Shown here in pieces: positions 35,596-44,401 of a stretch of 64,000 nucleotides of DNA. This DNA is from RUG705 sp934101175. Lineage in GTDB: Bacteria > Bacillota_I > Bacilli_A > RF39 > UBA660. Every line of letters starts with the position of its first letter. The first letter of the stretch is position 1. The position numbers and the translations under genes were made by a program. The notes below the pieces were generated by a model. That model ran no database searches, was not told where the DNA came from, and saw only the letters and a list, made by a program, of their open reading frames with translations. Where the stretch lies: assembly GCA_934101175.1 (NCBI GenBank), contig CAKOQC010000002.1, positions 248,001 to 312,000 on the forward strand, written 5' to 3'.

Positions 35596-36420
35596 CTATG
35601 AATAGATATTTTCTTTAATAAGATTGGATAGAGGGATTATTTTATATCCTTTACTAAGAATATATTCAATAATAGTAGGAAGTTCTTTAGTATTATTTAT
35701 TATGAAGATATTACCATTTTTAAGAGATGTTTTTATTTGTTGATAAGAACCTTTAGTAGGAATAAGAGATAACATTTTATTATTAGCACAAGTATCTAGA
35801 GAAGTAGAGTCTTTTTCTAAGAATAGACAGAAGTTAGAATTATTATTAGATTTATTATTAATAATATTATTTGTTATGATTAGATTATCTTTAGTATATT
35901 TGCCGGATAAGCCATAATTATATATTTCATTAGGAAGAAGTTTATTTATTATATTAATGTTATTAGATAGATAAGTGCTATCTATAAAGAAATTAATAGA
36001 AATATTATATTTATTTATAGTAGTTAGAATATTATCAAGAGTTTTATCATTATTTAGAATATATATTAAAGAGATAGATTTATTAGAAGAGTTACCATTA
36101 ATAATATATTTATTATAATTATTATAGATAGATATTTCAGGATATACTTCTTTATATATAATATTTGATTCACTAAAATAACCATATTTTTTCATAAGTT
36201 TATAACTACTATTTATATCTACATGTTTACCAGTATTACCTGGGATGATGGTATCATTGTTAATAGTAGCATTAGTAGGATTTATATGATGACTTTCAGC
36301 ATATTCTTTAATTTTAATCATTATTTCATCTTGTTCTATAGTTACATTAATTATCTTATCAGTATAAATAAAAGTAAAACAGAATAAACAGAATAGACCA
36401 ATTATTTTTAAATATTTCAT
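35596..36420 (-). CDS. Polysaccharide-deacetylase-like protein, catalytic residues lost
   Basis: 274-aa secreted or anchored protein. ATG at 36420 behind AGGTGAG. N-terminal helix IIGLFCLFCFTFIYT. The region INPTNATINNDTIIPGNTGKHVDINSSYKLM is the conserved lead-in of a Firmicutes group of NodB-type (polysaccharide deacetylase) proteins. In the NodB part, the TFDDG motif is replaced by LIYILNND and no HxxxH zinc motif is visible, so it likely lacks deacetylase activity. Asn is exceptionally frequent. Family assignment rests on the lead-in and strand pattern. Confidence 0.55.
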   Translation of the reverse strand: MKYLKIIGLFCLFCFTFIYTDKIINVTIEQDEIMIKIKEYAESHHINPTNATINNDTIIPGNTGKHVDINSSYKLMKKYGYFSESNIIYKEVYPEISIYNNYNKYIINGNSSNKSISLIYILNNDKTLDNILTTINKYNISINFFIDSTYLSNNINIINKLLPNEIYNYGLSGKYTKDNLIITNNIINNKSNNNSNFCLFLEKDSTSLDTCANNKMLSLIPTKGSYQQIKTSLKNGNIFIINNTKELPTIIEYILSKGYKIIPLSNLIKENIYS

Positions 36421-36454
36421 AGTACTCACCTAGTTAATGATATGAAGATTATTA

Positions 36455-36483
36455 TTTACTTATACATTAATTTATGATAAGAT
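36455..36483 (+). promoter_or_regulatory. Promoter of pseudopilin gene
   Basis: TTTACT (36455-36460), 17-nt spacer, extended -10 TGATAAGAT (TAAGAT at 36478-36483), 22 bases before the ATG. Confidence 0.6.
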
Positions 36484-36505
36484 TAATTTAATAGAAGGTG
36501 ACTAT

Positions 36506-36817
36506 ATGAATAGAAAAGGGTTTACTTTAATAGAACTTTTAGCAGTAATAGTAATACTTGCTACAATATCTGTAACAGCTGTTGTAGGGATTAATGCTTC
36601 ACTTGAGAAAAGGGATGTAAAAGATTGTAATGAACAAAAGGAGCTTGCTAAGAATTCTGCAAAGATATATTTTTCTTTAAATAATGTAAAGACTGTAAGC
36701 GTTGATACTCTTATAAAAGAGGGATATTTGAATGAGGATAAGGTTAATAGGCTTGATAAAACAAAAACGATAAGTAATACTAATAGTGGATATGTGTTTA
36801 ATGGGGATTGCAAATAG
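36506..36817 (+). CDS. Type IV pilin-like protein (pseudopilin)
   Basis: 103-aa prepilin. The N terminus MNRKGFTLIELLAVIVILA has a short basic leader, the Gly-Phe prepilin peptidase site and Glu5 of the mature chain, all as in ComGC/GspG proteins. Two cysteines (in DCNEQ and NGDCK) may form a disulfide. No pilus assembly genes are nearby; such orphan pilins need machinery encoded elsewhere. Its last 20 bases overlap the end of the convergent SEL1 gene. Confidence 0.85.
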   Translation: MNRKGFTLIELLAVIVILATISVTAVVGINASLEKRDVKDCNEQKELAKNSAKIYFSLNNVKTVSVDTLIKEGYLNEDKVNRLDKTKTISNTNSGYVFNGDCK

Positions 36818-38312
36818 AAGTAGATAGATTAGAAAGGGAAGTAGATATTTTATTTCTTAATTCTACTGATACAAGAGGATTATTATTTAGAAGATTTAGA
36901 TATTTTAAAGTATTATCTAGATCTTCTTTTTTATGAGATGATAAATATTTTTCATAGTAGATATTTAGAAGAAGAATTTGAGATTGCTCATGATAATTAA
37001 TTTGTTCTAATAGAGATATTGATTTATCTAGATCTTTAGATATACCTAGAGTACTAGAACCTTTATAATAGAAATAGTTTACTAGATTGATAATACACCA
37101 TGGATATAGAGAATTCTTAGGAGAGTTAGATCCTTTTAAATAATATTTATATGAAATAGATAAATCTTTATTAGTACCTAGACCTAGACGATAGAATTCT
37201 CCAACTTTATTACAGGCCCAAGATTCTTCCATGTTAGCACTAATTAAATATAATTCTAAAGCTTTAGAATATTCTTTTTTTTCTTCATAAATCTTACCTA
37301 GATTATTATAAGCATATATATAATTATGATTTATAGCTTGTTTAAAATAAGATATAGCTTTATTTAGATTAACTTCTTTATTAGGGTTTAGTCCTGATAG
37401 ATAACATAGACCTAGGGTATTTAGAGAAGAAACACTATTAAGAGATTTAGCTTTTTGGAGATATTCCCAGGATGTGAGAATGTCTTCATCAGATAAAGAA
37501 CCAATCTTTTTAGTTAGAATCATATGAGAGAGCATCCAGCAAGAAGTAGGATGATTATAAGTAGCGGCTTTTTTATGATATGACCAAGCTAGGTTATAAT
37601 TAGGAGTACCAGATATTATACCAAGATATTCTAGATTTCCTAGTTCATTTAGGGCATAAGGATTATTCTTTTCGGCAAGATTTCTTAAAGAAGGAATAAG
37701 ATTTATACCTTCAGAAAATTTAAGTAATAGATATTCTCTTAGATTATCAACAGATATATTAGTATTTTCTAATATTTCATTAATAGTATTATTAACAATA
37801 TCTTCATTATGTAATGGTTGCTTCTTTTCTAAAATAGTAAAGAAGAGGATATTAATAAGACATTCATAATAGTTTTTCTTATTAAGAAGAGATAAGTAGT
37901 TATTCTTAAAAGGAGAAGAAACATAATTATCATTCTTGATATAGGGATGCATAGATAGACATAGTTTTTCTAGTAGAGAATTAGAGTTTATAGAATAGAT
38001 ATCTTTATAATTATTAATAGTACCTGATAGGATACTAATAAGATTATTAAAAGTATCTAAAAAGATATTAGGGTTAGATTTATATTTTTTTTGATAATTT
38101 AGATATATTTGTTTATAATCATTACCAATAGAACGATAACCAGTACAATAATTATTTACTGTAGTATCAGATATAGTATCAATATTAAAAAGAATACAAA
38201 AGATTTCTGTTTGAATAGCAGATGTTTTATTAATAGAAATAGATTTTATTTCATTAAAGAGATTACCTAGAGATAAATGATAGGGGTTATTATTTAATTT
38301 TATATATGACAT
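36798..38312 (-). CDS. SEL1/TPR repeat protein
   Basis: 504-aa cytoplasmic repeat protein without signal peptide. Residues ~200-480 contain at least six SEL1-like helical repeats (NELGNLEYLG..., AISYFKQAINHNYIYAYNNLGKIYEE, ALELYLISANMEESWACNKVGEFYRLG). The N-terminal ~200 residues are helical and unrecognised. SEL1 proteins act as scaffolds in secretion, signalling or envelope processes; no partner can be named. It overlaps the pilin gene by 20 bp at the 3' ends. Confidence 0.75.
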   Translation of the reverse strand: MSYIKLNNNPYHLSLGNLFNEIKSISINKTSAIQTEIFCILFNIDTISDTTVNNYCTGYRSIGNDYKQIYLNYQKKYKSNPNIFLDTFNNLISILSGTINNYKDIYSINSNSLLEKLCLSMHPYIKNDNYVSSPFKNNYLSLLNKKNYYECLINILFFTILEKKQPLHNEDIVNNTINEILENTNISVDNLREYLLLKFSEGINLIPSLRNLAEKNNPYALNELGNLEYLGIISGTPNYNLAWSYHKKAATYNHPTSCWMLSHMILTKKIGSLSDEDILTSWEYLQKAKSLNSVSSLNTLGLCYLSGLNPNKEVNLNKAISYFKQAINHNYIYAYNNLGKIYEEKKEYSKALELYLISANMEESWACNKVGEFYRLGLGTNKDLSISYKYYLKGSNSPKNSLYPWCIINLVNYFYYKGSSTLGISKDLDKSISLLEQINYHEQSQILLLNIYYEKYLSSHKKEDLDNTLKYLNLLNNNPLVSVELRNKISTSLSNLSTSICNPH

Positions 38313-38344
38313 ATATTATCACCTATATATATAATAACATATTA

Positions 38345-38384
38345 TGTGGATATTGTGTGGATAAAAATATTAATATGTGGAATT
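38345..38384 (+). promoter_or_regulatory. Cluster of DnaA-box-like sites
   Basis: TGTGGATAT (38345-38353), TGTGGATAA (38356-38364, the reverse complement of the consensus TTATCCACA) and TGTGGAATT (38376-38384), all in the same orientation, in the AT-rich gap between the divergent SEL1 and symporter genes. Confidence 0.5.
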
Positions 38385-38442
38385 ATGTTAGTTATCAATT
38401 AGAGAATTGAATTATATAATGATACTAAGAGGAGAGGATGTA

Positions 38443-39675
38443 ATGAAAATAATTAAGAATTATAGATCAATGTTGATATTACTAGGATCAATAATTATTG
38501 GGGGATTAGTTGGAGTTTTATGGGGAGATGGGGCTAAGGTACTTAGTCCGTTTGGAGATATATTTTTAAATATGCTTTTAATAGTAGTAGTACCATTAAT
38601 ATTCTTAACAATAAGTAGTTCTATTTATAAGATGAAACAACCTAAAAGAATTGGAAAGATATTAGTTTCAACATTTGTAGTCTTTTTAGTAACATCAATA
38701 GTAGCAGTACTTATTGGAATGATGGCAACTTATTCTTTTAGGTTAGTTAGTAGTGATGATGGTGAACTTATTAAAGAGGGAATGATATTAGAAGAAGATA
38801 GTAATAGTATAGAAGAATTAAATATACTTGATAGAACTGTTAATGCTATTACAGTTAATGACTTTGTAAAGTTATTATCTAGAGATAATATGATTGCTTT
38901 AATAGTAGTATCTATATTAGTAGGAATAGCTATGAGTATGAGTGGGGATAAAGCTACTTCAATGTATAAATTTATAGAGTCTGCTACTGATGTACTTCAA
39001 AATTTTATTAAGATAATTATGTATTATGCTCCGATAGGGCTTGGATGTTATTTTGCAGCTTTAGTAGGTAGTTTTGGTAGTCAAATTGCTTTAGGATATT
39101 TAAGAACATTTATTATATATTTAATAGTAGCAGTATTATTCTATTTTATTGTTTATACAATATATGCATATATTAGTGGAGGTATTTTAGGTATAAAAAG
39201 GTTTTGGAAAAATATAATTCCATCAACACTTACTTCACTTGCTACTTGTTCATCAGCTGCATCAATGCCTATTAATATAGAGTGTACTAAAAATATTGGT
39301 GTGTCTGAAGATATAGCAGATTCGACAGTATCACTAGGAGCAAGTTTTCATAAGGATGGTTCAGTAATAGGAAGCGTATTTAAAATAATGTTTTTAGTTT
39401 ATTTATTTGATGGTGGTAGTAGTGTATCAATACTTCAAGTAATGGGAATAGCTTTAGTGGCAACATTACTTGTTACAGCAGTACCTATAGGTGGTGGTAC
39501 AATATCAGAGATGTTAATTATTACAATGCTTGGATATCCAGTAGCAGCATTGCCAATACTGACAATTATAGCTACAATTATAGATCCACCGGCAACAGTA
39601 TTAAATGTAGTAGGAGATAGCGCATCAGCGATGCTTACCAACAGAATTGTTGATGGAAAAAACTGGTTAAAATAA
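38443..39675 (+). CDS. Dicarboxylate/amino acid:cation symporter (DAACS)
   Basis: Glutamate/aspartate/C4-dicarboxylate symporter of the GltP/DctA fold, 410 aa. Hairpin-1 motif CSSAASMPINIECTKNIGV corresponds to the SSSAATLP serine-rich loop. The helix 7-8 motif GASFHKDGSVIG and late IDPPATVLNVVGDSASAML match the substrate and Na+ site. ATG at 38443 behind AGGAGAGGATG; an earlier in-frame start is unsupported. The usual NMDGT is replaced by HKDGS, so substrate choice may differ. Confidence 0.88.
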   Translation: MKIIKNYRSMLILLGSIIIGGLVGVLWGDGAKVLSPFGDIFLNMLLIVVVPLIFLTISSSIYKMKQPKRIGKILVSTFVVFLVTSIVAVLIGMMATYSFRLVSSDDGELIKEGMILEEDSNSIEELNILDRTVNAITVNDFVKLLSRDNMIALIVVSILVGIAMSMSGDKATSMYKFIESATDVLQNFIKIIMYYAPIGLGCYFAALVGSFGSQIALGYLRTFIIYLIVAVLFYFIVYTIYAYISGGILGIKRFWKNIIPSTLTSLATCSSAASMPINIECTKNIGVSEDIADSTVSLGASFHKDGSVIGSVFKIMFLVYLFDGGSSVSILQVMGIALVATLLVTAVPIGGGTISEMLIITMLGYPVAALPILTIIATIIDPPATVLNVVGDSASAMLTNRIVDGKNWLK

Positions 39676-39680
39676 AGAAT

Positions 39681-39709
39681 AACCTCATTTCTTAAATAGA
39701 AATGAGGTT
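39681..39709. terminator. Hairpin after symporter gene
   Basis: Perfect 12-bp stem (39681-39692 with 39698-39709), 5-nt loop, but no clear T-run on either strand. Confidence 0.55.
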
Positions 39710-39723
39710 AATTACGTAAGAAA

Positions 39724-39748
39724 AAATACTACCATATAGATAGTATTT
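39724..39748 (-). terminator. Terminator of XRE gene
   Basis: AAATACTA / TAGTATTT stem (39724-39731, 39741-39748), followed on the minus strand by T6. Confidence 0.75.
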
Positions 39749-39989
39749 ATTTAAAATCTTCTTCATCAAATAGAAGCTTAATTTTAACATTTAGACCAAT
39801 AGCTATTCTATCAACAGCATCTAAAGAAAAAGTTTTACCCATTTTGAAAGATTCAATTTCTCTAATATAACCATGTGATAAACCAGCAGCATCAGCTAAT
39901 TCTTGTTGAGTTAAATTCTTTTGCTTACGATACTTTTTAATATTATATCTAACAGTATCATAAATGTTATGATTTGCAATATTATCCAT
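39747..39989 (-). CDS. XRE-family HTH regulator
   Basis: 80-aa single-domain DNA-binding protein. The helix-turn-helix is QQELADAAGLSHGYIREIES, with the motif LTQQELA typical of Cro/C1 proteins. AAGGAGATAAC precedes the ATG. Flanked by the symporter and an activase gene; its targets are unknown. It may regulate the divergent gene at 40121. Confidence 0.88.
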   Translation of the reverse strand: MDNIANHNIYDTVRYNIKKYRKQKNLTQQELADAAGLSHGYIREIESFKMGKTFSLDAVDRIAIGLNVKIKLLFDEEDFK

Positions 39990-40120
39990 ATGTTATCTCC
40001 TTGTAAATATTCTCTCATAAACAAAAATAAAAATATGTAGATAAATGGTATACATATGTTCATAATAATCGACAATTTTTTTATATTAGTAGGCATATAC
40101 TTAGTATGGGTGATAAAAAT

Positions 40121-41077
40121 ATGAATAAGTTATATATGGGAATAGATATAGGTTCAATATCTACTAAAGGGGTTATTATAGATGAATATGATAATATAAT
40201 TGCAAGTAGTTATTTATATACAGAAGGTAATCCTATTAAAGCGGTTAAAGATGTAGTTAGAAATATGCGTGAAGAAATAGATTTAAATAGATATCAAGTA
40301 GTTTCAGTTGGAACAACGGGTTCTGCTAGAAAATTAATTGGTTCAATGTTAGGGGCAGGAACAATTAAGAATGAGATTACAGCACATGCTGTTGGTACAA
40401 TAAGATTATATCCATCAGTAAGAACTATTTTTGAAATAGGGGGACAGGATTCAAAGATAACTTTAGTTAATAATGGAGTAGTATATGATTATGCTATGAA
40501 TACATTATGTGCAGCAGGAACAGGAGCATTTATATCCTCTTTAGCTAAGAGATTAAATGTTAGAATAGAAGATGTAGCTAAAGTAGCAGAAGAAAGTAAA
40601 AATAGAGTAAATATAGCAGCTAGATGTACAGTTTTTGCAGAGTCTGATTTAATTCATAAAATACAAGCAGGATACTTAAAAGAAGATATAATAGCAGGAG
40701 TATGTAGAGCAGTAGCAATGAATTATATTAATAATGTAGCTAAAGGAAAGAAAATACTTAGTCCAATAGTATTTAATGGAGGGGTTAGTAAAAATAAAGC
40801 AGTAGTTAAAGCATTTGAAGAAATAACAGGAGAAAAAATTATTGTTAATAAGAATTCACATCTAATGGGAGCATTCGGTATAGCAATAATGGCAAAAGAT
40901 AGTAAGAAAGAAAATGTATTTAACTTCGATATAGATAATTTAAAATTAGAAACAAAGATTGTTAGTTGTGGGAGATGCTCTAATAATTGTGAAGTAGTAA
41001 TGGTAATTAAGAATGATGAAGTAATTGATCATTATGGTAATAGATGTGAAAGAGGAAATCTAATTAAGAATGCATAG
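40121..41077 (+). CDS. BadF/BadG/HgdC-type dehydratase activase ATPase
   Basis: ASKHA-fold ATPase of 318 aa that in related systems donates electrons to 2-hydroxyacyl-CoA dehydratases through a [4Fe-4S] cluster at the dimer interface. ATP motif GIDIGSISTKGV, EIGGQDSKIT, and the cluster cysteines in NTLCAAGTG and AARCTVFAESD are present. A C-terminal extension contains CGRCSNNCEV and GNRCERG, which usually links to a long DUF2229 domain. Here the protein stops and a terminator follows at once, so it appears complete without that domain. No dehydratase gene is in the window. ATG at 40121 behind GGGTGAT. Confidence 0.85.
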   Translation: MNKLYMGIDIGSISTKGVIIDEYDNIIASSYLYTEGNPIKAVKDVVRNMREEIDLNRYQVVSVGTTGSARKLIGSMLGAGTIKNEITAHAVGTIRLYPSVRTIFEIGGQDSKITLVNNGVVYDYAMNTLCAAGTGAFISSLAKRLNVRIEDVAKVAEESKNRVNIAARCTVFAESDLIHKIQAGYLKEDIIAGVCRAVAMNYINNVAKGKKILSPIVFNGGVSKNKAVVKAFEEITGEKIIVNKNSHLMGAFGIAIMAKDSKKENVFNFDIDNLKLETKIVSCGRCSNNCEVVMVIKNDEVIDHYGNRCERGNLIKNA

Positions 41078-41094
41078 GTATTCTTAATTTTTTT
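41062..41094 (+). terminator. Terminator of activase gene
   Basis: 10-bp stem (41062-41071 with 41080-41089), then T-run to 41094. Overlaps the stop codon. Confidence 0.88.
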
Positions 41095-41184
41095 ATAAAA
41101 ATATTACTAGTTAATTTGAAAATTTATATTTAAGATTTATAGAATTTTTTAAGTCTATATTCTTGATTTTCTTTAAAAAAAATA

Positions 41185-41213
41185 TTGCTATAATTTAGGA
41201 GATTTGCTATAAT
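41185..41213 (+). promoter_or_regulatory. Tandem promoters ahead of broken gene
   Basis: TTGCTATAAT occurs twice, 19 bases apart (TATAAT at 41189-41194 and 41208-41213). The first copy's TTGCTA is also a -35 placed 17 nt from the second TATAAT. The rest of the 41095-41267 gap is AT-rich with nothing else recognised. Confidence 0.5.
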
Positions 41214-41267
41214 TATGTATATTAGATAATATGAGTAAAAATAGTTAAGAATGGAAGGGATATTCTT

Positions 41268-42393
41268 ATGAAAAATAGAAATATACGATTATTTATATGC
41301 ATATCCTGGAGGTAATCCGGGAACAGCTACTAATAATAAAAAATCATGGATTAGTATATCACTAGCAGAATGGCAGTTATCTAATTATAGTACAACACAA
41401 GCGAGATATGTGACAGCAAATGGAGATCTTACTTATGAAAGTCAGAGTAAATCATCTTATAATGTAAGGCCAGTAATGTATTTAAAATTAGACGTTAAAT
41501 ACTTATCAGGAGATGGTACGGAGACTAATCCTTATATTGTTAAGTATGAAGGAACAGATACTACTAGTAATATGTATGCTACTTGTAAGAATAGTTCTCT
41601 TGGTACATGCTTAATTAATAATAAGGATAAACTTGTAACTAGTGGTTTAGTTAATACATTAGATAATGATATGTCTTCAGAGAAAATTTATAGATATCAA
41701 GGAGTTCAAGTTGATGTTAATACACCTTATGTAGATAATTATATATGTTTTGGCACTAAAGAATGTAGTATAGGAGATGAAAATTCTTATCGTATTATTG
41801 GAGTTACTGAGTCAGGTATGCTTAAAATTATTAAGCAGAGTAATTGGCAAAAGTCTGCTTGGAATACATATAACTCAAATATTACATGGAATGCTAGTAC
41901 ATTATTTACTAAATTAAATAGTATTGGTACAGCAGATGCTACTGATAGTTATTATGGTAGTTTAAGTACAAAATATCAAAATATGATTCAAGAAGTTGAC
42001 TGGAAATATGGAGTAACTACAATATCTAGTAAATATCTTGCAACTAATTTCTATACAGCAGAGTCAGCATTTACTACAAGTTTTCCAGCTAAAGTAGGAC
42101 TTATGTATTTGAATGATTATTTCTATGCATATCCTGATGGTAATGCACTTAATGCTACTAATATTCCATATGCATGGATTAATAATAATAAAAATTCAGC
42201 AGCAATGGGAGTTAAATGGGTAATAACTAAAAATAATACTACTACAGCTAGAATGATTAATAATGCAGGAGATACTGGTAATAATAACTTAAATACAAGT
42301 TATATAGTAAGACCAGTATTCTATATAAAGAATAGTGTTAAATATGTAAGTGGAACTGGTAAGATAGATGATCCGTTCATAATAGCTTCATAG
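41268..42393 (+). pseudogene. Surface protein remnant, 5' end decayed
   Basis: A promoter, ribosome binding site (GGAAGGG) and ATG at 41268 lead into MKNRN, but this frame stops at 41315. The conserved protein runs one frame over, open from 41272 to 42393 without a good start. It begins in mid-domain (YLYAYPGGN... RPVMYLKLDVKYLSGDGTETNPY), then repeats the complete domain (YRIIGV... VGLMYLNDYFYAYPDGN... RPVFYIKNSVKYVSGTG). Such domains occur in Firmicutes proteins with pilin-like N termini, and resemble DUF6273. The likely history is deletion of the N-terminal part joining the start region out of frame to the interior. Translation from GTG at 41410 would give 327 aa without a signal peptide. 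Confidence 0.65.
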
Positions 42394-42418
42394 ATAATGT
42401 ATAAAAATATGTAAAGAA

Positions 42419-42450
42419 AAGGAAATTAGTTGTATTAATTTCTTTTTTTT
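42419..42450 (+). terminator. Terminator after pseudogene
   Basis: 10-bp stem (42419-42428 with 42436-42445, one G-U pair) and T-run. Confidence 0.8.
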
Positions 42451-42487
42451 AGTATAATTTAATTAAGAATTTTAGAAGGAAGGATAT

Positions 42488-43273
42488 ATGAAAAAGAGAA
42501 CAATAAGTGCAATAATTTTATTAATAATATTAATAGGAAGCTTAATCATTAATAGTAAATTATTTGGATTAGTTATGATGGGAGTAGCTATACTAGGATT
42601 TAATGAATTTTTTGATATAAAATATCAAAATAAGAATAAAAAACTTAAATATATTCAATTATTAGGAATAATTAGTATGGTACTAATAGTACTTAATAAG
42701 ACATTTTATCAAATAGAGATGAATATATTGATATTATTACCAATAATAATTCTTAGTTTACCTATAATTATATATAATGATAATGAATTATATAATATAG
42801 AGGATTGTTTATATACCTTGGGAATAGTTTATTTTTTAGGATTATCTTTTCAAAATATTATATATTTAAGAGAAATAGATATAACTAAATGTATATTTAT
42901 ATTTATAATAGCTTTTATTACTGATACATATGCTTATATAGGAGGAAGTTTAGTAGGTAGACATAAACTTACTAGTATATCTCCTAAGAAGACTATTGAA
43001 GGCAGTTTAATAGGAACAGTGATGGGAGTATTAATAGGAAGTGTATATTATTATAATATTGTTGGTAATATTACAATGTTTGAAGTAATAGTTTTATCTT
43101 TAATACTTACATTATTATCAGAAATAGGAGATTTAATGTTTAGTAGTATTAAAAGACATTTTAATAAGAAAGATTATTCTAATTTAATACCAGGACATGG
43201 CGGAATTTTAGATAGATTTGATAGTGTTATTTATGTATCATTAGGACTATCTTTAATTCTAAATATATTATAA
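42488..43273 (+). CDS. cdsA: Phosphatidate cytidylyltransferase
   Basis: Membrane enzyme that makes CDP-diacylglycerol from phosphatidic acid and CTP, supplying PgsA-type enzymes such as the one at 4830. Seven or eight helices; the signature SSIKRHFNKKDYSNLIP followed by GHGGILDRFD is intact. 261 aa, normal length. AAGGAAGGAT precedes the ATG. The site-2 protease gene follows after 12 bases, a pairing conserved in Firmicutes, though dxr and uppS are not here. Confidence 0.95.
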   Translation: MKKRTISAIILLIILIGSLIINSKLFGLVMMGVAILGFNEFFDIKYQNKNKKLKYIQLLGIISMVLIVLNKTFYQIEMNILILLPIIILSLPIIIYNDNELYNIEDCLYTLGIVYFLGLSFQNIIYLREIDITKCIFIFIIAFITDTYAYIGGSLVGRHKLTSISPKKTIEGSLIGTVMGVLIGSVYYYNIVGNITMFEVIVLSLILTLLSEIGDLMFSSIKRHFNKKDYSNLIPGHGGILDRFDSVIYVSLGLSLILNIL

Positions 43274-43285
43274 GGAGGTGTGATT

Positions 43286-44329
43286 ATGTTATCTTTGTTA
43301 TGGTTTATACTTATTTTAGGAGCAATAGTAGCAGTTCATGAATTTGGACACTTTATATTTGCTAAATTATCAAATATTTATGTATATGAATTTTCTATAG
43401 GAATGGGAAAGAAGATATTTGGTAAAAAGAGAAAAGGGGGAGAAACAGAATTTTGTATTAGAGCGGTTCCACTTGGAGGCTATGTAATGATAGCAGGAGA
43501 AGATGTGGAAGATAAGAGTATTCCTAAAGATAGACAAATGTGTAATAAGAATTTTATTAGAAGATTTTTAGTACTATTTGCAGGAGCTTTTAATAATTTC
43601 GTTTTTGCTTTTATTATATTATTTATTAGTGCTTTAATATATGGAGCAGCAGTTACAAAACCTTATATAGGAGAAGTTACAAAAGGATATCCGGCTTATC
43701 AAGCAGGACTTGAAGCGGGAGATTTAGTTTTATCTTTAGATGGAAAGAAGATAAGTAATTGGGATAAAGCTTTAGTACAACTTCAAACTAGTAATGGAGA
43801 CGCTATTACATTTGAAGTAGAAAAAGCTGATGGTACAATTAAAAAATATGTAATTACTCCAATTAAAGATAAAGATGATAATGGAAATGAAAGTTATAAA
43901 TTTGGAATAGCTACAAAATACCAAAAAGAATATGGATTCGGAAAATCATTTAAATATGCATGTAATAAAACAGTATCATTATTTGGAAGTATGTGGGATA
44001 CATTAAAATATTTATTTACTGGTAAAGTAGGAGTAAATCAATTATCTGGACCAGTAGGAATATATTCAATAGTAGATTCACAATCTAAAGAAGGATTTGA
44101 AGCAATATTATACTTAGTAGCATATTTATCTATAAACGTAGGTATTATTAACTTATTACCATTCCCTGCTTTTGATGGCGGAAGAATATTATTCTTAATT
44201 ATAGAGAAAGTATTTAAGAAACCTGTATCTAAAAAGACTGAAAATATTATTCATTCAATAGGATTTATATTAATATTAGGACTTTTAGTATATGTAACTT
44301 TTAATGATGTTATTAGATTATTTAGGTAG
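43286..44329 (+). CDS. rseP: RIP (site-2) zinc metalloprotease
   Basis: Intramembrane protease RseP/RasP of 347 aa that cleaves anti-sigma factors and signal peptides. HEFGH at residues 18-22 in the first helix, a PDZ domain (KPYIGEVTKGYPAYQAGLEAGD) in the middle, and NLLPFPAFDGG near the C terminus for the third zinc ligand. ATG at 43286 follows a perfect AAGGAGGTG, which overlaps the cdsA stop. Confidence 0.96.
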   Translation: MLSLLWFILILGAIVAVHEFGHFIFAKLSNIYVYEFSIGMGKKIFGKKRKGGETEFCIRAVPLGGYVMIAGEDVEDKSIPKDRQMCNKNFIRRFLVLFAGAFNNFVFAFIILFISALIYGAAVTKPYIGEVTKGYPAYQAGLEAGDLVLSLDGKKISNWDKALVQLQTSNGDAITFEVEKADGTIKKYVITPIKDKDDNGNESYKFGIATKYQKEYGFGKSFKYACNKTVSLFGSMWDTLKYLFTGKVGVNQLSGPVGIYSIVDSQSKEGFEAILYLVAYLSINVGIINLLPFPAFDGGRILFLIIEKVFKKPVSKKTENIIHSIGFILILGLLVYVTFNDVIRLFR

Positions 44330-44370
44330 AGCTATAGTATTAATAGTCATAAAATATTTTGAAAAAATAA

Positions 44371-44401
44371 AAAAGCTTAATCAGATTATGATTAGGCTTT
44401 T
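44371..44401. terminator. Bidirectional terminator, rseP and hsp20
   Basis: 13-bp stem (44371-44383 with 44389-44401, one G-U pair) with flanking A- and T-runs. Confidence 0.87.

Noticed and set aside
36502..36813. 103-codon open frame antisense to the pilin gene
   Set aside because: The plus-strand frame has a textbook prepilin N terminus, promoter and ribosome binding site; the antisense frame has none.
38345..38384. Chromosomal origin at the DnaA-like boxes
   Set aside because: Only three sites, no dnaA, dnaN, gyr or rpmH nearby and no clear unwinding element; reported only as a site cluster.
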